From: Bosea beijingensis
GTDB taxonomy: Bacteria; Pseudomonadota; Alphaproteobacteria; Rhizobiales; Beijerinckiaceae
DNA: 64,000 nucleotides
Assembly (NCBI RefSeq): GCF_030758975.1
Contig: NZ_CP132359.1
Coordinates: forward strand, 558,001 to 622,000
Direction: 5' to 3'
Under the pieces are notes generated by a model. The model was not told where the DNA came from. It searched no databases and saw only the letters and a program-made list of their open reading frames with translations. This document shows, in pieces, positions 1-8,193 of the stretch. Each line of letters starts with the position of its first letter. Positions within the stretch are counted from its first letter, which is position 1. The position numbers and the translations under genes are program-made.

Positions 1-647
1 GCCAGCGCCTGCACCTCGCAGGCCCGCTCCAGATAGTAGAGATCATCCCAGGCCTCTGCGATATTCGGCCCGAGCACCATGACGCCGTGATGCTTCATGA
101 AAACGATGTCGGCATCGCCGACCGCCGCCGCGATGCGGTCGCCCTCGCGCTCGTCCAGCGCCAGCCCGTTATAGTCGCGATCGACGGCGGTGCGGCCGTA
201 GAACTTGAGCGCGGTCTGCCCGGCGAAGATCAGCGGATCGCCCTCAGTCATCGAGAGCGCCGTCGCATAAGGCATATGCGTATGGAAGGCGACCTTGGCC
301 CGCGGGACGTTCTTGTGGATGCGGGCATGGATGTAGAAGGCCGTCGCCTCCGGCTGCCCCTCGCCCGAGACGACATTGCCGTGGAAGTCGCAGATCAGCA
401 GCTTCGACGCCGTCAGCTCCCGGAAGGCCCAGCCATAGGGGTTGACGATGAAGAGGTCGTCATAGCCCGGCACCAGCGCCGAGAAATGGTTGCAGATGCC
501 CTCCTCGAAGCCATAACGCGCAGCCATCCGGAAGGTCGCGGCGAGATCCCGGCGCGCTTCCCAGACGATGTCGGAATCGAGATCGGGCTGGTTCGGGCCA
601 CGAAGGGGCGTCACGCTCGCGGCGCCGGACTTGAGGGAATGAGCCAT
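1..647 (-). CDS. Class II aldolase/adducin family protein (3' end outside window)
   Basis: The reverse strand reads an uninterrupted frame from an ATG at 647 to the window edge, about 215 residues. A purine-rich ribosome site (GGAG) lies about 8 bases upstream of the ATG. The metal-binding HTH motif typical of the class II aldolase/adducin fold falls near residues 122-124 and a second His pair (MKHHG) near 188-192. Family members are zinc-dependent aldolases or epimerases acting on small sugar phosphates or hydroxy acids. The substrate cannot be read from the sequence. The C-terminus is cut off by the window start. Confidence 0.9.
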   Translation of the reverse strand, partial: MAHSLKSGAASVTPLRGPNQPDLDSDIVWEARRDLAATFRMAARYGFEEGICNHFSALVPGYDDLFIVNPYGWAFRELTASKLLICDFHGNVVSGEGQPEATAFYIHARIHKNVPRAKVAFHTHMPYATALSMTEGDPLIFAGQTALKFYGRTAVDRDYNGLALDEREGDRIAAAVGDADIVFMKHHGVMVLGPNIAEAWDDLYYLERACEVQAL

Positions 648-788
648 CGCGATCTCCGGTCGGGACAGGAAGACGGGCCGAGGCAGGCCTGATCCCCTAA
701 CGATAGACCGGAGAGCGCGAAAGTTGCGCTGCAATTCTGCGCCCCGTTTGCGCAATTTTTTCGCGCTGCGCCGAAGCTGGGCTCGCCG

Positions 789-1004
789 TCAGGCCTCGCG
801 CCGGCTGCGCCATCTCACGGCGTAAGGCAGGATGAACATGTAGAGCCCGCTGAACAGCAGCAGGAAGAGTGGCAGCAGCGGCGAATAGACGATCCAGGCC
901 GGCGGCTCACCACGCGCCATCGCGGCGAAATTTGCGAGAACGGTCGCGGTGAAGATGATCGAGAGCCAGCGATGGCCCTGCCGGATTGCGGCGTTCCAGG
1001 TCAA
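789..1004 (-). CDS. Small two-helix membrane protein, unknown function
   Basis: A 71-residue protein with two hydrophobic stretches, roughly residues 12-32 and 38-61, separated by a short polar loop and ending in a basic tail (RWRSRREA). The basic end suggests a cytoplasmic C-terminus. I do not recognise a named family. It lies alone between the aldolase gene and a palindromic repeat, with no obvious operon partner. The hydrophobic pattern and the absence of a competing frame support a real gene. Confidence 0.7.
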   Translation of the reverse strand: MTWNAAIRQGHRWLSIIFTATVLANFAAMARGEPPAWIVYSPLLPLFLLLFSGLYMFILPYAVRWRSRREA

Positions 1005-1052
1005 GCAGACCTCCTTTGATCAGGGGATGAGAAGTGCCGCCCCTTAGGGCAA

Positions 1053-1196
1053 CACCCTTGTCATTCCGGGGCTTCGCGCAGCGAAGAAACCGGAACCCAC
1101 GACTGGGTACTCCGCTTGCAATCCGGCATGGAAAGTGCTCACCCAGTCGTGGGTTCCGGGTTCGCGCCTATGGCGCGCCCCGGAATGACAAGGGTG
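1053..1196. repeat. Long imperfect palindromic intergenic repeat, family A copy 1
   Basis: The outer 15 bases (1053-1067) are an exact inverted repeat of 1182-1196. Inner arms built on CCGGAACCCACGAC / GTCGTGGGTTCCGG are also inverted. The whole unit could fold into a long hairpin. A second copy with the same arms lies at 40167-40299. It sits downstream of the SRPBCC gene on the minus strand. Confidence 0.85.
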
Positions 1197-1222
1197 GTTC
1201 TGACCGGAAGCGACCCCACGCC

Positions 1223-1642
1223 TCAGTCGGCGCGCGCCGCGACCTCTTCCAGCTTGCCGAAGAACTGCTGCCAGCCCGCCTTGGCGCCGCCGAAGGCCTG
1301 CTTCTGCTCCGGCCGGAATCCGACCTGCTCCATGCGCAGATGCGTGCCCTTCACTGAGGGAGTGAGCGTGAAGGTCACCACGCTCTTGAGGGCATAGGCC
1401 GGGTCGTCATGCGCGAAGTCCCAGCTATAGGAAAGAGACCGGTTCGGCTCGACCGTCAGCACCTCGCAATCGAGCACGCCGCCCCAGTCGCCACGCAGAT
1501 TGAAGCGGTGGCCGACGCTCGGCACGAAATCGTTCTTCATCAGCCATTCGGCGATCAGGTGCGGCTGCGTCAGCGCGCGCCAGAGCTTTTCCGGCGGATG
1601 GGGCATCTCGCGCTCGACGACGACGGAGCGGGTTTCAGTCAT
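1223..1642 (-). CDS. SRPBCC/AHSA1-domain protein
   Basis: A 139-residue protein beginning at the ATG at 1642. It has the START-like AHSA1 pattern: N-terminal REMPHPPEKLWRALT, a central GDWGGVLDCEVL strand pair, and a C-terminal GWQQFFGKLEE helix. Such proteins bind small hydrophobic ligands, and the ligand here is unknown. The start overlaps the ArsR stop by four bases (ATGA), so the two are translationally coupled. ArsR-SRPBCC pairs are common in proteobacteria. Longer open reading upstream in this frame is shadow sequence inside arsR. Confidence 0.93.
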   Translation of the reverse strand: MTETRSVVVEREMPHPPEKLWRALTQPHLIAEWLMKNDFVPSVGHRFNLRGDWGGVLDCEVLTVEPNRSLSYSWDFAHDDPAYALKSVVTFTLTPSVKGTHLRMEQVGFRPEQKQAFGGAKAGWQQFFGKLEEVAARAD

Positions 1643-1962
1643 TGGTCCATCCTCTTGAGCAGGTCTTCGAGATCGTCGAACCGGCTTTCCCAGTATCCGG
1701 CCATGCGGTTCGTCCAGTCGGCGAGAGGTGCGAGCGCCGCGAGTTGCGCGCTGTAATGCGTCTGGCGGCCCTGATGGCGGTCCCGCACCAGCCCCGCCTG
1801 CTTCAGCACGGCCAGATGCTTCGAGACCGCCGGCTGCGACACGCCGGCCTGCGCCGTCAGCGCCACGACCGTCTGCTCGCCCTGGCTGCACAGGCGTTCA
1901 AAAATCCCCCGCCGCGTCGGATCGGCCAGCGTCTTGAAGAGCAGGTCATATGTGTCGGGCAT
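1639..1962 (-). CDS. ArsR-family winged-helix repressor
   Basis: A 107-residue regulator with the ArsR helix-turn-helix at about residues 35-60 (QAGVSQPAVSKHLAVLKQAG) followed by a wing. No paired-cysteine metal site is visible, so a metal sensor is unlikely. It is the first gene of a two-gene operon with the SRPBCC protein, which overlaps its stop by four bases. Two 18-base inverted repeats just upstream of the start (1971-1988 and 1997-2014) suggest autorepression. Confidence 0.94.
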   Translation of the reverse strand: MPDTYDLLFKTLADPTRRGIFERLCSQGEQTVVALTAQAGVSQPAVSKHLAVLKQAGLVRDRHQGRQTHYSAQLAALAPLADWTNRMAGYWESRFDDLEDLLKRMDQ

Positions 1963-1970
1963 CGATAATC

Positions 1971-2024
1971 CATAACCAATTGGCTATGAATAAACCCATA
2001 ACCATTCAGCTATGAATTCGTCAA
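1971..2024 (-). promoter_or_regulatory. Tandem ArsR operators overlapping a promoter
   Basis: Two near-palindromes of the same form, CATAACCA...GGCTATG-like, occupy 1971-1988 and 1997-2014, exactly 26 bases apart. A TTGACG element (reverse strand, 2024-2019) sits a promoter spacing upstream of a TATGGG-like element inside the second palindrome. Binding by ArsR here would occlude RNA polymerase. Operator identity is inferred from symmetry and position. Confidence 0.6.
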
Positions 2025-2166
2025 GCCGGAAAGCCCGGGCGAGAGGCTCGCCGCATCGGATCGCAGGCGCGTCAAGCGGGGGCGGCGACGCATTTCCGCC
2101 CTAAGTCCCGGCTATTTCTGTGCTCACGGCGCAACAGCCGGCGCAGCAAACGCCTTTCGCCATAAT

Positions 2167-2177
2167 TGGTTAACCAT
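2167..2177. promoter_or_regulatory. TTAACCAT motif inside a 10-base palindrome upstream of pal
   Basis: TGGTTAACCA at 2167-2176 is a perfect palindrome, and 2170-2177 reads TTAACCAT, the half-site recognised by the alphaproteobacterial cell-cycle regulator CtrA. It lies about 130 bases before the pal start. A single 8-base match is weak evidence. The rest of the 1963-2306 gap shows no open frame. Confidence 0.25.
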
Positions 2178-2306
2178 AAGCCGCAATGCCGCCACTTCGC
2201 CCTGATTTGGCAAGGTCTCGTTTAGGTTGACGGTTCATTGATGAGGCATCGCGACGCCCCGTCGAAGCGCGTCGCCACATGAATTCGATTGCCCCGGAGT
2301 CCAGCC

Positions 2307-2828
2307 ATGTTGACCACTCTCGTTCCCGGCGGCCGTGCCGTCCGTTTCGCTGCCGCCATCGCTGCCACGCTCGCGCTCGGCGCCTGCGCCAAGGATCAGA
2401 ACGCCGACGGTTCCGGCTCGGGCTTCGGTGCCGGCGGCGCCGCCACTCCGGGCAGCGCGCAGGACTTCGTCGTCAATGTCGGCGACCGCGTCTTCTTCGA
2501 GACCGATTCGACCGATCTGACCTCGACCGCGACTTCTACTCTCGACAAGCAGGCGAGCTGGCTGCAGCGCTATCCGCGCTACACCTTCACCGTCGAAGGC
2601 CATGCCGACGAGCGCGGCACCCGCGAGTACAACTACTCGCTCGGCGCCCGCCGCGGCCAGACCGTGCGCGACTATCTCGCCTCGCGCGGCATCGCTGCCA
2701 ACCGCATGCGCACCATCTCCTACGGCAAGGAGCGCCCGGTCGCGGTCTGCAACGACATCTCGTGCTGGTCGCAGAACCGCCGCTCGGTCACGGTGCTGGA
2801 CGGCGCCAGCGGCGCCCCTGGCGTCTGA
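2307..2828 (+). CDS. pal: Peptidoglycan-associated lipoprotein Pal
   Basis: A 173-residue OmpA-like lipoprotein. The ATG at 2307 follows a GGAG site at the right spacing. The lipobox LALGAC gives a lipidated Cys27. A glycine-rich linker follows, then an OmpA C-terminal domain with the peptidoglycan-binding signature GHADERGTREYN near residues 98-109. Pal links the outer membrane to peptidoglycan as part of Tol-Pal. Unusually, no tolQ, tolR, tolA or tolB is next to it: the upstream gene is divergent and the downstream gene convergent. A strong terminator follows the stop. Confidence 0.93.
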   Translation: MLTTLVPGGRAVRFAAAIAATLALGACAKDQNADGSGSGFGAGGAATPGSAQDFVVNVGDRVFFETDSTDLTSTATSTLDKQASWLQRYPRYTFTVEGHADERGTREYNYSLGARRGQTVRDYLASRGIAANRMRTISYGKERPVAVCNDISCWSQNRRSVTVLDGASGAPGV

Positions 2829-2850
2829 TCCGGTCACAGAGACAAACAAG

Positions 2851-2884
2851 AAGGCCCCGGATGGCGACATCCGGGGCCTTTTTC
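2851..2884 (+). terminator. Intrinsic terminator of pal
   Basis: A 13-base perfect stem (AAGGCCCCGGATG and its complement) with a 4-base loop is followed by a T-run. It lies 23 bases after the pal stop and separates it from the convergent zapA. Confidence 0.9.
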
Positions 2885-2901
2885 ATGCCTGGATAAAGCG
2901 C

Positions 2902-3270
2902 TTATCCCACCGCGGACGGGATCAGGCTCCGCGCCACGCCCTCGATCCGCTCGGCCGCCGCGACCAGCGCTTCCGCCGCCCGGTCCTCGACCTCGCTGAG
3001 GCGCTCGTCGGCGGCGCCGGCATTGCCCTGCGTCGCCGCGAGGTCGGCTTCGAGCTTCGCCAATCGCTGCTTCAGTTCATGGACCTCGTCCGCCACCATC
3101 AGCGCCGCCATGACATGCAGGCGCATGTCGCCGATCTCGCCGAAGGCCTGCCGCATCTCGCCGATCTTCTCGTCATAGAACCGGGCGAGCCCTTCGAGAT
3201 GGCCCTCCTCGCCCTCCCCGCAGGCCATGCGGTAGGCCTTCCCGGAGATCATGACGTTGACTTGCGGCAT
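2902..3270 (-). CDS. zapA: Cell division protein ZapA
   Basis: A 122-residue protein starting MPQVNVMISGKAYRMACGEG, the conserved beta-strand opening of ZapA, followed by the RFYDEKIGEMR helix and a long C-terminal coiled coil (about residues 68-115). ZapA binds FtsZ and stabilises the Z-ring at midcell. It lies 21 bases downstream of the DUF4164 coiled-coil protein on the same strand, a pairing seen across Hyphomicrobiales, so the two are probably co-transcribed. Confidence 0.93.
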   Translation of the reverse strand: MPQVNVMISGKAYRMACGEGEEGHLEGLARFYDEKIGEMRQAFGEIGDMRLHVMAALMVADEVHELKQRLAKLEADLAATQGNAGAADERLSEVEDRAAEALVAAAERIEGVARSLIPSAVG

Positions 3271-3291
3271 TCGGTCTCCAGTTCTTGGTTC

Positions 3292-3597
3292 TTAGTCCGC
3301 CTCGGGCTGCGGCGGCTGCTGCGCCTCGACCCGCGCGATCACGGCACCGACGACGTTCATCGCCCGCTCCAGCCGCTGGTCGACATCGGCGGCGGCGGTC
3401 TCGACCTGCCCGAGGCGCGACATTGCGCCATCGAGCTCGGCGGCCAGCCGCGCCCGGTCGTCCTGCATCAGGGCGAGTTCGGTTTCGAGGTTGCCACGTC
3501 CACGTTCAGCCTCGACCCGCCGCCGCGCTGCCGCCTCCAATTGCCCCAGCGCCGTATCGAGGCGCGCCAGCGCATTGTCCAGCATCAGGCTCGCCAC
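3292..3597 (-). CDS. DUF4164 coiled-coil protein
   Basis: A 101-residue, mostly helical and heptad-rich protein of the DUF4164 family, without a signal peptide or membrane segment. I chose the GTG at 3597 because AAGGAG lies 7 bases upstream. A longer frame exists but lacks a ribosome site. It precedes zapA by 21 bases, which suggests a role near the division machinery, though the family has no established function. Confidence 0.85.
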   Translation of the reverse strand: MASLMLDNALARLDTALGQLEAAARRRVEAERGRGNLETELALMQDDRARLAAELDGAMSRLGQVETAAADVDQRLERAMNVVGAVIARVEAQQPPQPEAD

Positions 3598-3793
3598 CGT
3601 CGCTCTCCTTTCAGATCGAAGCCGGCTCACACGATTCGTGCCCCAATTTACAGCAAAGCGCCGGAAAACAGGAATCGCTCTCGCGGCCTTGTAAACACGT
3701 CCGTGCAACGGCTTGCGGGGCGGGGCTGAGGCGCCATCTGCGGAAAACCGCGCGAAAGCGGGGCCTGCGACCCCGAAAGCAGGGTTTGGCGAA

Positions 3794-3912
3794 TTGACTC
3801 GCAGGGAGGGCCGGGCCTAATCCACCCCGTCCTTTCCAAGCCTGCCGCAAGCGGCGGCGAACTGCTTTCCCCCTCGCCGGCCCGCTGTCGCGCAGGCCGG
3901 CCCGGTCCTCCC
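3794..3912 (+). promoter_or_regulatory. tkt upstream region: candidate promoter and 14-base dyad
   Basis: TTGACT (3794-3799) and TAATCC (3818-3823) are 18 bases apart and form a plausible sigma-70 promoter. Overlapping it, 3804-3817 and 3899-3912 form a 14-base inverted repeat with one G-T pair, separated by 81 bases. The left arm occupies the promoter spacer and the right arm lies just before the tkt ribosome site. The 3598-3938 gap otherwise holds no open frame I can support. Confidence 0.45.
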
Positions 3913-3938
3913 GCCCGACGGAGCCCTGTGAGACCATC

Positions 3939-5936
3939 ATGACCAGCATCGACCGCGCCCAGCACGACAAGCTCGCCAACGCCATCCGCGGCCTGGCGAT
4001 GGATGGCGTCGAGAAGGCCAAGTCCGGCCATCCCGGCCTGCCGATGGGCGCTGCCGACGTTGCCGCCGTGCTGTTTACCCGCGTGATGAAGTACGACGCA
4101 GCCGATCCGCGCTGGCCGGACCGCGACCGCTTCGTGCTCTCCGCCGGCCACGGCTCGATGCTGCTCTACGCCCTGCTGTACCTCACCGGCGCGCCCGGCA
4201 TGCAGCTCGACGACCTCAAGGCTTTCCGCCAGCTCGAGTCGAAGACCCCCGGTCATCCCGAGAACTTCATGACCTCGGGCGTCGAGACCACCACCGGCCC
4301 GCTCGGCCAGGGTCTGGCCACCGCCGTCGGCATGGCGATGGCCGAGCGCATGCTCGCCGCCGAGTTCGGCAAGAAGGTCGTCGACCACCACACCTATGTG
4401 CTGGCATCCGACGGCGACCTGATGGAAGGCATCAGCCAGGAGGCGATCGCGCTCGCCGGCCACCAGAAGCTGGGCAAGCTGATCGTGCTCTGGGACGATA
4501 ACGGCATCTCGATCGACGGCCCGCTCTCGATCACCGACAATGTCGACCAGGTCGCGCGCTTCAAGGCCTGCGGCTGGCGCTCCGAGCGCATCGACGGCCA
4601 TGATCCCGAGGCGATCGAGGCCGCGATCAACCGCGCCCGGAAGTCGAACAAGCCGACCATGATCGCGTGCAAGACCGTGATCGGCTTCGGCGCCCCGAAG
4701 AAGGCCGGCACCTCCAAGGCCCATGGCGAGCCGCTCGGCGCCGAGGAGCTCGCCGCGGCCAAGCAGAAGCTCGGCATCACCGGCGGCGCCTTCGAGGTCG
4801 CGGCCGACGTGCTCAAGGCCTGGCGCGCTGCCGGTGCCGCCGGCGCTGCCGCCCACAAGGACTGGAGCGAGCGCTTCGCCACCCTCTCCGAGCGGAAGCG
4901 CGGCGAGTTCGACCGCCGCCTCGCCCACACCGTCCCGGCCAAGCTCGACAAGGCGATCCTCGCCCACAAGAAGGCGCTGATCGCCGCCCCGCAGGCTGTC
5001 GCGACCCGCAAGGCCTCGGAGCTGGCACTGGAAGCCATCACCCCGATCATGCCGGAGCTGGTGATGGGCTCGGCCGACCTGACCCCGTCGAACAACACCC
5101 GCACCAAGGCTGCCGAGGACTTCACCCCGAAGACCCCGAAGGGCCGCTATGTCCGCTACGGCATCCGCGAGCACGGCATGGCCGCCGCGATGAACGGCAT
5201 CACGCTGCATGGCGGCTTCCGCACCGGCGGCGGCACCTTCCTGGTCTTCGCCGACTATGCCCGCCCCTCGATGCGTCTTGCCGCCCTGATGGGCCTGCCG
5301 GTCGTCTATGTCATGACCCATGACTCGATCGGCCTCGGCGAGGACGGCCCGACCCACCAGCCGGTCGAGCAGGTCGCCTCGCTGCGCGCCATGCCGAACA
5401 TGCGCGTCTTCCGCCCGGCCGACACGATCGAGACCGCGGAAGCCTGGCAGGCCGCGCTGGAGCGCACCGATGGCCCGACGGTTCTCGCCCTCTCGCGCCA
5501 GAACCTGCCGCAGCTCCGCACCGATGCCACCGCGAAGAACCGCTCGGCGGCCGGTGCCTACGAGCTCCTCGCGGCCGAAGGCGGCAAGGCACAGGTCTCG
5601 CTCTTCGCCTCGGGCTCCGAGGTCGAGCTTGCCGTCGCTGCGCGCAAGCTGCTCGCCGAGAAGGGCGTCCGCGCCCGCGTCGTCTCCGTGCCCTCGCTGG
5701 AGCTCCTGCTGGAGCAGGACGAGGCGGCGCAGGCCGCCATCATCGGCTCGGCTCCGATCAAGATCGCGGTCGAGGCCGGCGTGCGCTTCGGCTGGGATGC
5801 CGTGATCGGCCATGACGGCACCTTCATCGGCATGAACTCCTTCGGCGCCAGCGGCCCCTACAAGGAGGTCTACAAGCATTTCGGCATCACGGCGGAGGCC
5901 ATCGCCGACGCCGCGATGAAGAAGCACAACGCCTGA
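3939..5936 (+). CDS. tkt: Transketolase
   Basis: A 665-residue cytosolic thiamine-diphosphate enzyme that moves two-carbon ketol units between sugar phosphates in the pentose phosphate and Calvin pathways. The N-terminal [10 protein letters not shown] motif is at residues 31-40. The ThDP/Mg motif DGDLMEG is near 158-164. The pyrimidine domain ([13 protein letters not shown]) is central, and a C-terminal transketolase domain completes the normal length. It begins a sugar-phosphate cluster (tkt, gap, pgk, fba), all on the same strand. Confidence 0.98.
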   Translation: MTSIDRAQHDKLANAIRGLAMDGVEKAKSGHPGLPMGAADVAAVLFTRVMKYDAADPRWPDRDRFVLSAGHGSMLLYALLYLTGAPGMQLDDLKAFRQLESKTPGHPENFMTSGVETTTGPLGQGLATAVGMAMAERMLAAEFGKKVVDHHTYVLASDGDLMEGISQEAIALAGHQKLGKLIVLWDDNGISIDGPLSITDNVDQVARFKACGWRSERIDGHDPEAIEAAINRARKSNKPTMIACKTVIGFGAPKKAGTSKAHGEPLGAEELAAAKQKLGITGGAFEVAADVLKAWRAAGAAGAAAHKDWSERFATLSERKRGEFDRRLAHTVPAKLDKAILAHKKALIAAPQAVATRKASELALEAITPIMPELVMGSADLTPSNNTRTKAAEDFTPKTPKGRYVRYGIREHGMAAAMNGITLHGGFRTGGGTFLVFADYARPSMRLAALMGLPVVYVMTHDSIGLGEDGPTHQPVEQVASLRAMPNMRVFRPADTIETAEAWQAALERTDGPTVLALSRQNLPQLRTDATAKNRSAAGAYELLAAEGGKAQVSLFASGSEVELAVAARKLLAEKGVRARVVSVPSLELLLEQDEAAQAAIIGSAPIKIAVEAGVRFGWDAVIGHDGTFIGMNSFGASGPYKEVYKHFGITAEAIADAAMKKHNA

Positions 5937-5985
5937 GCGCCTGTTTGCCGCAGGCAGGGCTGATTTTCCCGAAAGACATCTTGCG

Positions 5986-6006
5986 TTCGGCCATTCTTTG
6001 GCCGAA
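5986..6006. repeat. Short perfect dyad between tkt and gap
   Basis: Eight-base arms TTCGGCCA / TGGCCGAA with a 5-base loop lie midway between the two genes. No T-run follows, so it is not a normal terminator. It could be an operator or an mRNA stem shaping tkt-gap expression. Confidence 0.4.
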
Positions 6007-6062
6007 TTGCCCGCGTGGATAGCGACGGCTTACGCCGGACGCTCGGCTAAGGAGAGGAAGAC

Positions 6063-7073
6063 ATGACGGTCAAGGTGGCGATCAACGGCTTCGGCCGCAT
6101 CGGGCGCAACGTTCTGCGCGCGATCATCGAATCGAAGCGCAAGGATATCGAGGTCGTGGCGATCAACGATCTCGGCCCGGTCGAGACCAACGCCCATCTC
6201 TTCCGCTTCGACTCCGTCCATGGCCGCTTCCCCGGCACGGTGACCGTCTCCGGCGACACGATCGATGTCGGCCGGGGCCCGATCAAGGTCACCGCGATCC
6301 GCGATCCCAAGGACCTGCCGCACAAGGCGCTCGGCGTCGACATCGCCTTCGAGTGTACCGGCATCTTCACCACCCGCGACAAGGCCGCCGCCCACCTTGC
6401 GGCCGGCGCCAAGCGCGTGCTGGTCTCCGCCCCCTGCGACGGCGCCGACCTCACCGTCGTCTACGGCGTCAACCATCACGAGCTGACCAAGGACCACGTC
6501 GTCGTCTCGAACGCCTCCTGCACCACGAACTGCCTCGCGCCGGTCGTGCGCGTGCTCCATGACAGCGTGGGCATCGACAAGGGCTTCATGACCACGATCC
6601 ATGCCTATACCGGCGACCAGCCGACGCTGGACACGATGCACAAGGATCTCTATCGCGGCCGCGCCGCTGCGCTCTCGATGATCCCGACCTCGACCGGCGC
6701 CGCCAAGGCGATCGGCCTGGTCATCCCGGACCTGAAGGGCCGTCTCGACGGCACCTCGATCCGCGTTCCCACCCCGAACGTCTCGGTCGTCGACTTCAAG
6801 TTCATCTCGAAGCGCAAGACCACGGTCGAGAAGGTCAACGAGGCCATCATCAAGGCGTCGAAGCGCGGCCCGCTCAAGGGCATCCTCGCCGTCACCGACC
6901 AGCCCAACGTCTCGATCGACTTCAACCACGATCCGGCGTCCTCGACCTTCGCCCTCGACCAGACCAAGGTCATGGACGACAAGTTCGTGCGCGTGCTGTC
7001 CTGGTACGACAACGAGTGGGGCTTCTCGAACCGCATGAGCGACACCGCCGTCGCCATGGGCGCCCTGCTCTGA
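6063..7073 (+). CDS. gap: Type I glyceraldehyde-3-phosphate dehydrogenase
   Basis: A 336-residue enzyme of normal family length. It interconverts glyceraldehyde-3-phosphate and 1,3-bisphosphoglycerate with NAD(P). The Rossmann motif [10 protein letters not shown] is at residues 7-16, and the catalytic motif [12 protein letters not shown] places the active Cys at 153. A GGAGAGGAAG ribosome site precedes the ATG. It follows tkt by about 125 bases and is upstream of pgk and fba, so it probably serves both glycolysis and gluconeogenesis. Confidence 0.98.
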   Translation: MTVKVAINGFGRIGRNVLRAIIESKRKDIEVVAINDLGPVETNAHLFRFDSVHGRFPGTVTVSGDTIDVGRGPIKVTAIRDPKDLPHKALGVDIAFECTGIFTTRDKAAAHLAAGAKRVLVSAPCDGADLTVVYGVNHHELTKDHVVVSNASCTTNCLAPVVRVLHDSVGIDKGFMTTIHAYTGDQPTLDTMHKDLYRGRAAALSMIPTSTGAAKAIGLVIPDLKGRLDGTSIRVPTPNVSVVDFKFISKRKTTVEKVNEAIIKASKRGPLKGILAVTDQPNVSIDFNHDPASSTFALDQTKVMDDKFVRVLSWYDNEWGFSNRMSDTAVAMGALL

Positions 7074-7174
7074 GCCACCACCTTTCTGCCCTTCTCTGAG
7101 GGCATGACACATCAATGCGAGGCCGCGCTGCCAAAGCCCGGCCTCGCCCGACACCTCCCAGCTACGGAGCGCCT

Positions 7175-7615
7175 ATGGCCAAGATCGAGCCGACCGTCGT
7201 GACCCCGGCGAACACCGAGCCGCCCGTCGCCTTCAGCCCAACGATCGTGGCAACGGCGCCCGCTGCCGAGGCCCCCGCGCCCGCGACCGAGCCGCGCAAG
7301 CTCGACCAGCTCTCCCGCATCGAGGAGAAGGCGGCGCGCATCGAGGAGAAATTCGCCCGCTACGAGGCCGTCCTGACCCGCGCCGAAGCTTCGCTGGAGC
7401 GCAGCGCCCACAAGGTCGATGCCGCCGCCGGCACCATGGACTTCGCTTCGATCCGCGGCGAGATCACCGCCTTGCGCAACCGCGTCGATGCGACGCCGCG
7501 CTCCGGTACGCTGTTCATGACTGCGATCGTCACGGCCGTGCTGACCGTCATTCTCACCATCCTCGTGCTGAAATTCGGCGTCCCCGGCCTGTTCGGAGGC
7601 CTGCTCGCCCGATGA
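7175..7615 (+). CDS. Coiled-coil protein with C-terminal membrane anchor
   Basis: A 146-residue protein, started at the ATG at 7175 because GGAG lies just upstream. Residues 1-40 are Ala/Pro/Thr-rich, 45-110 form a charged coiled coil (RIEEKAARIEEKFARYE), and 113-133 are a single hydrophobic helix. No family is recognised. Its stop overlaps the next start by four bases (ATGA), so it is coupled to the glycolipid-binding-domain gene, although both sit between gap and pgk. Confidence 0.75.
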   Translation: MAKIEPTVVTPANTEPPVAFSPTIVATAPAAEAPAPATEPRKLDQLSRIEEKAARIEEKFARYEAVLTRAEASLERSAHKVDAAAGTMDFASIRGEITALRNRVDATPRSGTLFMTAIVTAVLTVILTILVLKFGVPGLFGGLLAR

Positions 7616-8184
7616 GCTTTCGGGACGTCGCCCTCCTTGCCGTGCCGCGCAGCTTGCGCTGGCGGCCGGTCGAGGGCGTCGGACTGGAGCATCTGACGCT
7701 CGCGACCACGCAAGCCGGAATCCGCGCCGAGGCCGTCGTCATCGGCGAGCGCGGCGAGCCGCCCTATGGCGTCTCTTACCGCATCGACTGCACCGCGGAT
7801 TTCACGGTCACCAGCTTCGCAATCGCGACGACAGATGGCCGCCGCCTCGCGATGGAGCGCCGCGCCGGTCGCTGGCATGACGCTGCCGGCACGGCGCTGC
7901 CCGCCTTCGACGACTGCACCGACATCGACCTGCAGGGCTCGCCCTTCACCAACACCCTGCCGATCCGGCGGGAGCGCTGGGAAATCGGCCAGAGCCGCAC
8001 GTTCACGATGCTCTACATCCCCTTCGACGATTTCGTCCCGACCATCGACCGGCAGACCTATACCTGCCTCGCCCCGCGCCTGTTCCGCTACCAGGCGGCC
8101 GATGGCAGCTTCGAGGCTGAATTGCCTGTCGACGAGGACGGCCTCGTCGTCGATTATCCCAGCCTGTTCGAACGCATCCGATAA
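7612..8184 (+). CDS. Putative glycolipid-binding domain protein
   Basis: A 190-residue protein matching the Glycolipid_bind pattern (PF06475): N-terminal RWRPVEGVGLEHLTL, a central DIDLQGSPFTNTLPIRR block and C-terminal YIPFDDFVPTIDRQTYTCL. The family has a beta-sheet fold resembling lipoprotein-localisation factors but no settled cellular role. There is no signal peptide. It overlaps the upstream membrane-anchored gene and ends 9 bases before pgk, so all three are likely on one transcript. Confidence 0.85.
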   Translation: MSFRDVALLAVPRSLRWRPVEGVGLEHLTLATTQAGIRAEAVVIGERGEPPYGVSYRIDCTADFTVTSFAIATTDGRRLAMERRAGRWHDAAGTALPAFDDCTDIDLQGSPFTNTLPIRRERWEIGQSRTFTMLYIPFDDFVPTIDRQTYTCLAPRLFRYQAADGSFEAELPVDEDGLVVDYPSLFERIR

Positions 8185-8193
8185 GAGAGCCCG

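Noticed and set aside
3598..3938. Possible 6S RNA near zapA
   Set aside because: 6S RNA often lies beside zapA, but on its downstream side, where only the pal terminator is found. The upstream gap has a dyad but I cannot see the 6S central bubble pattern.
3648..5927. A 759-codon minus-strand frame opposite tkt
   Set aside because: It mirrors the codon bias of transketolase on the other strand and shows no family motif.
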